Shown: positions 1 through 8,875 of the stretch, piece after piece
How positions within the stretch are numbered: the first letter of the stretch is position 1
Layout: each line of letters opens with the position of its first letter
Assembly: GCA_027062625.1 (NCBI GenBank)
Contig: JAMOSZ010000031.1
Location: forward strand, 1-42,365
DNA: 42,365 nt
Origin: Nautiliaceae bacterium
GTDB taxonomy: Bacteria > Campylobacterota > Campylobacteria > Campylobacterales > Nautiliaceae
Reading direction: 5' to 3'
The notes under the pieces: model-generated
Seen by the model: the letters and a program-made list of their open reading frames with translations, nothing else
Told to the model about the DNA's origin: nothing
The model's database searches: none
Translations under genes and position numbers: made by a program

Positions 1-1
1 T

Positions 2-976
2 TACAGCACATCAATAAGACTTATAAATAGACGCGCAAAAAACTATAAAAAATACCGTCCTATTGCTTATGTGCCAAATTTTGCAAAAAAAATTATTCCT
101 CTTATAGACAAAAACGCTACTTTTTTAGGATGGGGATATAAAAAAAGCGGCCTTGAAGCCATGGAAATGCCAAAATGGCTTTTATTGGAAGATGGCTTTA
201 TACGCTCAGTCGGTCTTGGAGTTCAAGGTTACCCAGCTTTTTCGGTAGTAGAAGACGATGCCGGAATGCATTATGATGCCAGCAAAGAAACCAGAATTGA
301 GAAAATTTTAAAAACGTATGACTTTAAAAACGACGAAAAACTTTTGAACAAAGCAAAAGAGGCTATTGAGCTTATTAAAAAATACAAAATTTCAAAATAC
401 AACCTCTCTCCCTTAACACTGCCCGAGAGCATAAAAAAATCTAAAAAGAAAAAAGTACTTATTATCGCTCAAACAGCTGGGGATAATTCTCTTGTATACG
501 GGAGGGCTTATGAATTTCAACCAAAAGATATAATCCTAAGTGCCCTTGAAGAAAACGAAGGCGCAGATGTATTTGTAAAAGTCCATCCGGATGTCTTAAC
601 AGGCAAAAGAAAAAGTTCAATTGATGTAGAGCTTGCCAAAAAATACTGTAAAGTTATAACTAAAAACTCCAATCCAATAATGCTTCTTGAAGAATTTGAC
701 AAAATTTACACTCAAACTTCACAAATGGGCTTTGAGGCGGCGTTTTTAGGAAAAGAAGTAATAACTCTTGGAATGCCTTTTTATGCCGGATGGGGAATAA
801 CGCAAGATAAACTAACCAATAATAGAAGAAAAAGAAAATTAACTCCTCTTGAAATTTTCGCCGGAGCATACATACTTTATAGCAGTTATTATAATCCATA
901 TGAAAAAAGAGAGTGCGACATAATTGAAGCAATAGAAACCATTTATAAAAAAAGAAAGGAAATATTAGGTGTTTAA
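2..976 (+). CDS. KpsC-like capsule polysaccharide biosynthesis/export protein, 5'-truncated by the window edge
   Basis: Reading frame is open to the window edge upstream of the GTG at 71 (YSTSIRLINRRAKNYKKYRPIAYVPNFAKK...). Motifs LLLEDGFIRSVGLG and MPFYAGWGITQD are typical of the KpsC/LipA capsule family. Confidence 0.8.
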   Translation, partial: YSTSIRLINRRAKNYKKYRPIAYVPNFAKKIIPLIDKNATFLGWGYKKSGLEAMEMPKWLLLEDGFIRSVGLGVQGYPAFSVVEDDAGMHYDASKETRIEKILKTYDFKNDEKLLNKAKEAIELIKKYKISKYNLSPLTLPESIKKSKKKKVLIIAQTAGDNSLVYGRAYEFQPKDIILSALEENEGADVFVKVHPDVLTGKRKSSIDVELAKKYCKVITKNSNPIMLLEEFDKIYTQTSQMGFEAAFLGKEVITLGMPFYAGWGITQDKLTNNRRKRKLTPLEIFAGAYILYSSYYNPYEKRECDIIEAIETIYKKRKEILGV

Positions 977-2663
977 ATTTTTAAAAGAGTATATGCCATA
1001 TTATAAACATTATAAAAAAGAGATTTTTTTAGCCCTTCTTGGAATGATAATGGTATCAGCGGCAACTGCCGCAACTGCTTATCTTGTAAAACCTGTTCTT
1101 GATAAGGTTTTTATTGAAAAAAACGAAAAAATGCTTTATATTTTGCCTCTTTTTATAATTCTAGCCTACTTCATAAAAGGAGTTGGAGCGGTTATTCAAC
1201 AATACTACATCGCATACATAGGAGAAGATATCGTAAGGAAAATTAGAGATAAATTTTTAAGCCATATTCTCTCCCTTGATTTAAACTTTTTTAAAAAAAT
1301 CCACTCAGGAGAGCTGATAAGCCGCATAATAAACGATATAAACAGAATCCAAAACGCAATCTCAACCCAAATGGCAAATTTAATCCAAAACTCCCTAATG
1401 GCACTTTTTTTAATGGGAGTCGTTATTTATCAAAACCCAAAGTTAGCTTTTTTTGCACTTGTTATTTTACCTTTTCTTATTTACCCAATCTCAATTATTA
1501 CTAAAAAGCTCAAAAAACTCTCTAAAAAATCTCAGGCAAAAACTGCTGATATAAATAAACATTTAAGTGAAATTTTCAAAAACATAGAAACTATAAAAGC
1601 TTATAATGCCAAAAAGGATGAAATAAAACACTTCTACGAAAATAACTTAAACTTTTTTAAAATCAATATAAAAGCAAAAAGAACCCAAATCCTTCTAACC
1701 CCGATTTTAGAACTTTTCTCAGCAACAATTGCGGCAATTGTGATAATAGTAGGAGGAAAGGAAGTAATTAATGGGGGGATGAGTGTTGGAGCGTTTTTTT
1801 CGTTTATGACGGCTCTTTTTATGATGACTGACCCAATCAGAAAAGTTGCAAAAAGCATCTCAAACATGCAAGAGGCAATTGCGGCAAATGAGAGATTAAA
1901 AGAAATTTTCAAAATAAAACCAAAAATAATTAACGGAAAAGAAACCCTAAAAGAGATTAAGGAGATTAAATTCAAAGATGTAAGCTTAAAATACGGCAAC
2001 AAAACCGCCTTAAAAAATATAAATTATCTTGCAACAAAACCCAAAATTATAGGACTTGTTGGAGATAGCGGAGGGGGGAAGAGTAGCTTTGTGAGTTTAA
2101 TTTTGAGGTTTTATGATGTAAGTAGCGGAGAGATTTTAATAAACAATAAAGACATAAAGAAGTATAAAATAAAAAGCCTAAGAGAAAAAATAGCTTACAT
2201 CCCCCAAACCATCCAAATCTTTAACGACACAATCGCGGCAAATGTTGCTTATGGTAAAGAGATAGACGAAAAAAGAGTAAAAGAGGCTTTGCAAAAGGCA
2301 AATTTGCTTGAATTTGTAGAAAGCTTACCAAATGGAATTTATACAATCTTGGAAGAAGGGGGAAGCAACCTCAGCGGCGGACAAAGACAAAGAATAGCGA
2401 TTGCAAGAGCCCTTTATAATAACCCTGATGTTTTAATACTTGATGAAGCCACAAGTGCACTTGATAACAAAAGCGAAGAGGTTATTATGAAAACAATTGA
2501 GAGTTTGGATAATAAACTCATCTTCATAATAGCCCACCGCCTCTCAACCATTGAAAAAGCGGATGAAATTTTGGTATTTAAGGGAGGAGAGATTGTTTGC
2601 AAAGGGAATAAAAATGAACTTCTTAAAAAGTGCAAAGAGTTTCAAAAGCTTTATAAAGGATAA
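969..2663 (+). CDS. ABC transporter, MsbA-like lipid A/polysaccharide exporter (fused permease-ATPase)
   Basis: N-terminal TM domain; Walker A GDSGGGKSS, signature LSGGQRQRIAIARAL, Walker B VLILDEATSALD. GTG start overlaps the upstream stop. Confidence 0.9.
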   Translation: MFKFLKEYMPYYKHYKKEIFLALLGMIMVSAATAATAYLVKPVLDKVFIEKNEKMLYILPLFIILAYFIKGVGAVIQQYYIAYIGEDIVRKIRDKFLSHILSLDLNFFKKIHSGELISRIINDINRIQNAISTQMANLIQNSLMALFLMGVVIYQNPKLAFFALVILPFLIYPISIITKKLKKLSKKSQAKTADINKHLSEIFKNIETIKAYNAKKDEIKHFYENNLNFFKINIKAKRTQILLTPILELFSATIAAIVIIVGGKEVINGGMSVGAFFSFMTALFMMTDPIRKVAKSISNMQEAIAANERLKEIFKIKPKIINGKETLKEIKEIKFKDVSLKYGNKTALKNINYLATKPKIIGLVGDSGGGKSSFVSLILRFYDVSSGEILINNKDIKKYKIKSLREKIAYIPQTIQIFNDTIAANVAYGKEIDEKRVKEALQKANLLEFVESLPNGIYTILEEGGSNLSGGQRQRIAIARALYNNPDVLILDEATSALDNKSEEVIMKTIESLDNKLIFIIAHRLSTIEKADEILVFKGGEIVCKGNKNELLKKCKEFQKLYKG

Positions 2664-2665
2664 TA

Positions 2666-3484
2666 ATGCATATTTCAATGGCACTACTGGTAAAAAATGA
2701 AATTGATATAATAGAAAAAAATATTCGCTTCCACTCAAAAATGGGAGTTGATAGTTTTGTAATAATGGATAATAATTCAGATGATGGAACTTATGAAAAA
2801 CTAAAAGAGCTTAGTAAAGAGTTTGAAATAACCTTAATTCAAAATAAAGAGCCTTATAAGCAAGCCAAATTTATGACCTACTTAACTAAACTTGCTAAAA
2901 AAAAGTATAATCCAAATTGGGTAATAAATTCAGATGCCGATGAATTTTGGGTAAGTAAGAAAGGATTAAAAAAGAGCTTACAAATAAAAGGGAGCGTCTT
3001 ACAAATTCCAAGGTATAATATGACACTATATAAAAGGCTTAATAACTGGTGGGAGAGTGAATATAAAGTAGTAAATCAAGTTTTGTACAAAGAAGGAGAA
3101 CCAAACATTATCCTTGGAAAAATCGGAAGAAAAGTTATAATCAATCCAAAAGGATACTTAAAAACAAACTCAGGTAACCACAGTGCAGAACACCTGTTTT
3201 TTTGGCAAAAAAAAGAGTTTAGAGAAATTGAGATTTTTCACTATCCAATAAGAAGCTATGAGCAGTTTGAAAAAAATATAAAAAATAGAGTTGCACTTTT
3301 AAAAATTGGAGCAAAAATGGGAAATCATTACAAAATGTGGGCAAGGGCGTATGAGCAAAATTGCTTAAAAGAGGAGTTTGAGAAAATTGTATTTAGCAAA
3401 GAAAAGCTAAAATGTCTTGAAGATGTGAATATAATAAAAAAAGATTCTACAATAAAGGAAATGTTTGAAAAGTTTAAAATATAA
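2666..3484 (+). CDS. Glycosyltransferase family 2-like protein
   Basis: N-terminal MALLVKNEIDIIEKNIRFH...MDNNSDDGTYEKL and NSDADEFW (DxD) are typical of the Glyco_tranf_2_4 family. Confidence 0.8.
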   Translation: MHISMALLVKNEIDIIEKNIRFHSKMGVDSFVIMDNNSDDGTYEKLKELSKEFEITLIQNKEPYKQAKFMTYLTKLAKKKYNPNWVINSDADEFWVSKKGLKKSLQIKGSVLQIPRYNMTLYKRLNNWWESEYKVVNQVLYKEGEPNIILGKIGRKVIINPKGYLKTNSGNHSAEHLFFWQKKEFREIEIFHYPIRSYEQFEKNIKNRVALLKIGAKMGNHYKMWARAYEQNCLKEEFEKIVFSKEKLKCLEDVNIIKKDSTIKEMFEKFKI

Positions 3485-5000
3485 CTTAATAATTGCTACT
3501 CTTTTTACAATTTTACTCTTATTACCGGATTTTATAGGAAATATCTTATGGCAAAATTATTACATAATAACATCTAAAAATACTTTAAAAGAGATTGCAA
3601 TTACCTTTTTTATCTCTTTGCTTATCTCTTTTTCAAATGCAAGAATTTTATTTTTTACTCTTTTCTTTTTATTTGGAGTAATAGAGCTTATTTACTTTGA
3701 TTTTTTTCATTCTTACATTCAACCATATCAAACAGACTTGCTATTTAGTGAACTTGAAGACATTTTAGATTCACTAAAATCAATTGCGACATTTATTGGG
3801 ATTTTGATGGCTTTTGTAATAGCGATAATAGCTTTACTCTCTTACTTTCTAAAAAAACTCCCACTAAAATCATACAAACTCTCAACCATACTTCTTTTAA
3901 CATTAATATTAATTTTTCCATTTTTTGTAAACAAAAAAAAAGTAATCTACATCCCAAACTCAACCCATCTAAGCTATCTTAATACTTTCTTTGCTACAAA
4001 TTTATGGATACTAAATAAATTTAGCAAAAAAATAAAAAAGACTTATAAACCATACATAGTAAAAAAAGAAAGCAATGGAAAAAAAATAGTAATAGTAATA
4101 ATGGGAGAGAGTTTAAATTATAAAAGAATGCATCTATTTGGATGGGATATAAACAACACCCCAAACCTTGACAAACTCGCAAAAAACGATAAAAATTTTA
4201 TCTTCAAAAAAGCGATAAGCAGCGGGATTAATACTCCTGTTAGTGTTGTAAGCTTTTTTAATCTAAAAAGAGAGCCTCAAAATATAAATCTTTTACTCTC
4301 TCAAAAGACAAATCTTTTAAAACTTGCAAAAGAGAACAACTATTCAACCTACTGGCTAAGCCTCCAAGAAGAGGGAACTTCCATCTCAACCCTTTTAAAT
4401 TATGCAGATTACAAAAAAACGCGAAAAGATTTTATTAAAAAGTATGATGAAGTCTTAATTAACGAACTTAAAAAAATCCCAAACAAAAAAACTTTTATTA
4501 TTTTGCATCTAAGGGCAAACCATTCACCTTATGAAGAATATACTCCAAAAAAATTTTACAAATGGGACTTTCACTCAAAAGATTATGCAACCTACAAACG
4601 AAAAAGCTATTATAATGGAGTTTTGTATAATGATTATGTAATTTCAAAAGTGATTGAGTATGTAAAAAGTCATTTTAAAAACTATTCAATCTACTTTACA
4701 TCAGACCACGGGGAGATGCTTGGATTTAAGGATGAAGGGGGAAGGTTTGGACACTCTCAGCTGACATTCGGAGATACTTTTGTGCCATTTTTGTATTATA
4801 GCGATACAAAAAGAGAACTTAATAAAACCTTTTACAATCACTACCAAATTGGTAAAATGATAGCAAAAGACTTAGGATATGAAATAATAAATCCAAATGA
4901 AGATGGAACCTACTTTATAAACGGAGTTAGCATTGATGGAAGCAGTGGATTTATTCAATATAAAATAAACAACTCAAAGTTAATAAAGGAAAATAAGTGA
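3465..5000 (+). CDS. EptA-like phosphoethanolamine transferase (sulfatase fold), paralog 1
   Basis: N-terminal TM helices; IVIVIMGESLNYKRMHLFGW, LHLRANHSPY, TSDHGEMLGF sulfatase-type motifs. TTG start overlaps the upstream gene. Confidence 0.85.
   Translation: MKSLKYNLIIATLFTILLLLPDFIGNILWQNYYIITSKNTLKEIAITFFISLLISFSNARILFFTLFFLFGVIELIYFDFFHSYIQPYQTDLLFSELEDILDSLKSIATFIGILMAFVIAIIALLSYFLKKLPLKSYKLSTILLLTLILIFPFFVNKKKVIYIPNSTHLSYLNTFFATNLWILNKFSKKIKKTYKPYIVKKESNGKKIVIVIMGESLNYKRMHLFGWDINNTPNLDKLAKNDKNFIFKKAISSGINTPVSVVSFFNLKREPQNINLLLSQKTNLLKLAKENNYSTYWLSLQEEGTSISTLLNYADYKKTRKDFIKKYDEVLINELKKIPNKKTFIILHLRANHSPYEEYTPKKFYKWDFHSKDYATYKRKSYYNGVLYNDYVISKVIEYVKSHFKNYSIYFTSDHGEMLGFKDEGGRFGHSQLTFGDTFVPFLYYSDTKRELNKTFYNHYQIGKMIAKDLGYEIINPNEDGTYFINGVSIDGSSGFIQYKINNSKLIKENK
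4047..4208 (+). repeat. 162-bp near-identical tract, copy 1; partner at 5594-5755
   Basis: About 7 mismatches counted by eye against 5594-5755. Confidence 0.85.
4608..4961 (+). repeat. 354-bp direct repeat, copy 1 (3' part of EptA paralog 1)
   Basis: Identical by eye to 6134-6487 with no mismatch seen. Confidence 0.92.
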
Positions 5001-6562
5001 AAAAAATAGTGCCAAATTTTTTATTTGCAATAATAACAACCCTTCTTTTAATAGTACCAGATTTTATCACTAACCTATTCTTTAATGGATATTACGACTT
5101 TACCTGTTATAGATTTAGTAGAGAATTTTTTGCAACTTTGGCAATTACTTTTCTCCTAAGCTTTACACCAAGATACTTCCTAACAACAATTTTATCTCTT
5201 TTTGTCCTCTTTGCCTTTATAAGCATAGCTCATTTTGGATACTTTCATACTTACTTAATGCCTTATGAAATTGGCATATTAAAAAATAGCGACGATGTAA
5301 AAGATATATTTTTCTCTTTAAGTCAAATTGCACCACTTGTTATTTTACTTTTAATTTTATGGATAGGGATTACTACTTTTATCTACTTTCTTGATAAAAA
5401 GCTAAATCCCCAAAAAGCCCCAAAAATAAGCATTTCGCTCTTTCTTTTTGCTTTAATAATTTATCCATACTTTATTCACAAAAAACCAAATATCTATTTA
5501 GCAAACTTTACCCATTTTAGCTATTTCAATACTCTAAACACACTTTATCTTGCTTTACTTGATAGCTTTAAAAAACACTCTTACCACCACTACAAACCAT
5601 ACATAGTAAAAAAAGAAGGCAATGGGAAAAAAATAGTAATAGTAATAATGGGAGAGAGTTTAAATTATAAAAGAATGCACCTTTTTGGATGGGATGTAAA
5701 CAATACCCCAAACCTTGATAAACTCGCAAAAAACGATAAAAATTTTATCTTCAAACCAGCAATTAGCTGCTCTGTTAGGACAATTTGCTCAGTTACAACC
5801 TTTTTTTATAATAAAAGAGAACCTGATAACATAAACCTACTTTTAAACAATAAAACAAACCTTATGAAACTTGCCGATAAAAATGGATATGATACTTATT
5901 GGCTTAGTATGCAAAGTGATGTTAGCTTAGTCTCAAAAGTAATAAACTTTGCAAAGCATAAAAAGTTTGAATGGGAATTTAAAAGACACTATGATGATGC
6001 ATTAATTAATGAGTTAAAAAAGATCCCTTTTAATAAAAAAACATTTGTAGTCTTACATCTAAAAGCTGTCCACTCTCCTTATAATAAATATGTACCAAAA
6101 AAATTCCAAATATTCAAAGACAAAAGAGGAGCTTATTATAATGGAGTTTTGTATAATGATTATGTAATTTCAAAAGTGATTGAGTATGTAAAAAGTCATT
6201 TTAAAAACTATTCAATCTACTTTACATCAGACCACGGGGAGATGCTTGGATTTAAGGATGAAGGGGGAAGGTTTGGACACTCTCAGCTGACATTCGGAGA
6301 TACTTTTGTGCCATTTTTGTATTATAGCGATACAAAAAGAGAACTTAATAAAACCTTTTACAATCACTACCAAATTGGTAAAATGATAGCAAAAGACTTA
6401 GGATATGAAATAATAAATCCAAATGAAGATGGAACCTACTTTATAAACGGAGTTAGCATTGATGGAAGCAGTGGATTTATTCAATATCAATTCAAAAACT
6501 GCAACAATCCTTTAAAAAATCCAAAAGAGTGCATAAAAATTATAAAAAGGAAGCAATATTGA
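4997..6562 (+). CDS. EptA-like phosphoethanolamine transferase (sulfatase fold), paralog 2
   Basis: Same architecture as paralog 1; starts by ATGA overlap with the preceding stop. Confidence 0.85.
   Translation: MKKIVPNFLFAIITTLLLIVPDFITNLFFNGYYDFTCYRFSREFFATLAITFLLSFTPRYFLTTILSLFVLFAFISIAHFGYFHTYLMPYEIGILKNSDDVKDIFFSLSQIAPLVILLLILWIGITTFIYFLDKKLNPQKAPKISISLFLFALIIYPYFIHKKPNIYLANFTHFSYFNTLNTLYLALLDSFKKHSYHHYKPYIVKKEGNGKKIVIVIMGESLNYKRMHLFGWDVNNTPNLDKLAKNDKNFIFKPAISCSVRTICSVTTFFYNKREPDNINLLLNNKTNLMKLADKNGYDTYWLSMQSDVSLVSKVINFAKHKKFEWEFKRHYDDALINELKKIPFNKKTFVVLHLKAVHSPYNKYVPKKFQIFKDKRGAYYNGVLYNDYVISKVIEYVKSHFKNYSIYFTSDHGEMLGFKDEGGRFGHSQLTFGDTFVPFLYYSDTKRELNKTFYNHYQIGKMIAKDLGYEIINPNEDGTYFINGVSIDGSSGFIQYQFKNCNNPLKNPKECIKIIKRKQY
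5594..5755 (+). repeat. 162-bp near-identical tract, copy 2; partner at 4047-4208
   Basis: About 7 mismatches counted by eye against 4047-4208. Confidence 0.85.
6134..6487 (+). repeat. 354-bp direct repeat, copy 2 (3' part of EptA paralog 2)
   Basis: Identical by eye to 4608-4961. Confidence 0.92.
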
Positions 6563-6903
6563 AAAAGTATAATCTCTTTAAAAACGCAAGCTACGCAATT
6601 GAGGGGCTTTTTACGCTTTTAAAAGAAAAAGCTTTTTTACTTGAACTTTCATTTATAATCCCGCTTTTAACCCTTCTTTTTTTCTTAAATCTTACCCCAA
6701 CCCAAAAATCTATTATGGCAATGAGCCTTTTTATCATTTTAATCACAGAAGCTCTAAATACAGCGGTTGAGTATGTTGTGGATTTAGTAACCAATGAGTG
6801 GCACGAATTTGCAAAAAAAGCAAAAGATACCGCAAGTGCGGCGGTATTTCTTAGCTTAGTGCAAGCGGCAATAGTTTGGGGAGTTAATTTATTCTTTTCT
6901 TAA
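6559..6903 (+). CDS. dgkA: Diacylglycerol kinase, prokaryotic DgkA type
   Basis: NASYAIEGLFTLLKEKAFLLEL and ITEALNTAVEYVVDLV...AKDTASAAVFLSL are DgkA signatures. The track start at 6529 (GTG) lies inside eptA; the TTG at 6559 has an upstream AAAGGA. Confidence 0.92.
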   Translation: MKKYNLFKNASYAIEGLFTLLKEKAFLLELSFIIPLLTLLFFLNLTPTQKSIMAMSLFIILITEALNTAVEYVVDLVTNEWHEFAKKAKDTASAAVFLSLVQAAIVWGVNLFFS

Positions 6904-7506
6904 AATTTTATCCGCTAAAAAATCGCTAAATCTATTTGATTTAAACTCTTTAAACTTATCCCTGTTTTTATCAAACCACTCAACAAAATCATCCCCATCA
7001 TAAAGCTCAAAAATCCTTTTTATCTTCCCAGCCTTACTCCAAGAAAGGTAGAGGTATTTAAGCCTTAACTCCTTTTTTATTGCCCACTCTTTATCACGCC
7101 CATTTAAAACATGCCAAAGAACCGCCACAAACCCCGTCCTATCGGCTCCGGCTTTGCAGTGAAAAAGAATAGGTTTTTTGGCAGTTTTAAGAATATTTAC
7201 AAGTTTTTCGAGTTCTTCTTTTCTGATTCTTTCAGGAGAGCGAGAAAGAAGCGCCACCGTATGATATTTAACTCCTATCTCCTCACAAATCTCTTTTTCT
7301 CTTTTATAAATATAATTTTTATTGTTTCCTCTTAGGTTTATGATAGTTTTTATACCGTATTTTTTTATTATCTTTTTAAGCCTCCAAGGCGTCATTTGAG
7401 CACTCCTATAAACTCCCTCATCCACTTTATGAAAATTAAACCAAAAAAGGTTTAAAAAGTTATGCTCTTCGCTTATTACTTTAAAAAATTCACGCAAAAT
7501 CTTCAA
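6889..7506 (-). CDS. Tyrosine/dual-specificity phosphatase-like protein
   Basis: P-loop HCKAGADRTG, preceded by GIKTIINLRG. Confidence 0.85.
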   Translation of the reverse strand: MKILREFFKVISEEHNFLNLFWFNFHKVDEGVYRSAQMTPWRLKKIIKKYGIKTIINLRGNNKNYIYKREKEICEEIGVKYHTVALLSRSPERIRKEELEKLVNILKTAKKPILFHCKAGADRTGFVAVLWHVLNGRDKEWAIKKELRLKYLYLSWSKAGKIKRIFELYDGDDFVEWFDKNRDKFKEFKSNRFSDFLADKILRKE

Positions 7507-8875
7507 GCCTTTTTATAAGTTTTAAAGGAGTTAGAGCATAATTTGGTTTATAATCTCCTGCAATTGAATGAGCCAAAGAAGCGTGAATTGTTGCTTTTAG
7601 AGGATGCCATTTTTGAGCAAGAAGTGAGCCAATCATACCAGCAAGCACATCCCCGCTCCCTCCTTTTGCAAGAGCCACGCTTCCATTTGGATCAATTACC
7701 AAATTGCCTTTATACGCAATTATCTTATTTGCTCCTTTTAACAAAAGCACAACATCTGGATAATTTTTGCTAAACATTTCAGCAAGCTCAAATCTGTTTA
7801 ATTGAACATCTTCTACACTATAATCTCCAAGCCCAACTATTTTTAATAAAGAAGCAAACTCTTTTGGATGAGGGGTTAAGACTATTTTATCTTTTTTCAA
7901 AAACTCTTTTATAACATCCTTATAAAACATATCAGCATCAATTACCATCGGAATATCAAGAGATAAAATCTTCTCCATCTCATCGTCAAAGTGATTATTA
8001 AGTCCCATTCCAAAAGCAAGTGCAGTGAAATTTTCAATATGGTGAGAGTGCATAATCTCATAAGGGATATTAATGTTTTCATTATGACTTACAACGCTAA
8101 CAAGCCCAGCCCCAAAATTAAAAGCAGCCATCGCCGCCATTATGCCAGCTCCTGTTTTTTCACCAACTAAAACCCCCAAATGTCCAAAAGTTCTTTTGTG
8201 AGCGTTTTTTACTCTTCTTATAGGCAAAATCAAATCCTCTTTTTGAACAATATGATATTTTGTAGGACCTTTGTATTTATTAAAACTCACTCCAAGATTT
8301 GCAACTTTTATCTTGCCTACATAATCTTTTGCAAAGTCACTATAAAGAGATAATTTTTCAGCCCCCATTGTCACCGTTAAATCAGCCCTAAATGCAACCG
8401 GTCTTAAATTTCCCTTATCATCAAGCCCCGTTGGAATATCGCACGCTATCTTAAAAGCCTTTGCCTTATTCATTCTTCTAATAAGAGAAATAATCTCCCC
8501 TGGCAAATCCCTTTTTAGCCCGCTTCCAAAAATAGCATCAACTATCACATCTCCGCTCTCACACTCCTTCTTTACTCTCCCCCCAACTGCTTTAAACCTT
8601 TCAAGTTGAAGTTTACACATCTTAGACTTAGCACCAAGTGGCAAGTAAAGATTTACAACATAATCTCCGTGCAAAATCCTTCCAAGAGTTATTCCATCAG
8701 CCCCGTTATTCCCAGGACCAGCAACTATATTTATCTTACTAAATTTTGGAAACTTTTTATAAATTTCAAGTGCCATTTCATAAGCGGCGTGCTCCATTAA
8801 AATATCTTCTGTTAAATGATATTTCTCATAACACTTCCTATCAAGACTATAAACCTCTTTATAAACTGGTCTCAT
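7490..8875 (-). CDS. nnr: Bifunctional NAD(P)H-hydrate epimerase / ADP-dependent NAD(P)H-hydrate dehydratase
   Basis: N-terminal YjeF_N (VAGPGNNGADGITLGRIL) and C-terminal carbohydrate kinase-like domain (LTPHPKEFASLL, NGSVALAKGGSGDVLAGMIG). Confidence 0.93.
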   Translation of the reverse strand: MRPVYKEVYSLDRKCYEKYHLTEDILMEHAAYEMALEIYKKFPKFSKINIVAGPGNNGADGITLGRILHGDYVVNLYLPLGAKSKMCKLQLERFKAVGGRVKKECESGDVIVDAIFGSGLKRDLPGEIISLIRRMNKAKAFKIACDIPTGLDDKGNLRPVAFRADLTVTMGAEKLSLYSDFAKDYVGKIKVANLGVSFNKYKGPTKYHIVQKEDLILPIRRVKNAHKRTFGHLGVLVGEKTGAGIMAAMAAFNFGAGLVSVVSHNENINIPYEIMHSHHIENFTALAFGMGLNNHFDDEMEKILSLDIPMVIDADMFYKDVIKEFLKKDKIVLTPHPKEFASLLKIVGLGDYSVEDVQLNRFELAEMFSKNYPDVVLLLKGANKIIAYKGNLVIDPNGSVALAKGGSGDVLAGMIGSLLAQKWHPLKATIHASLAHSIAGDYKPNYALTPLKLIKRLEDFA

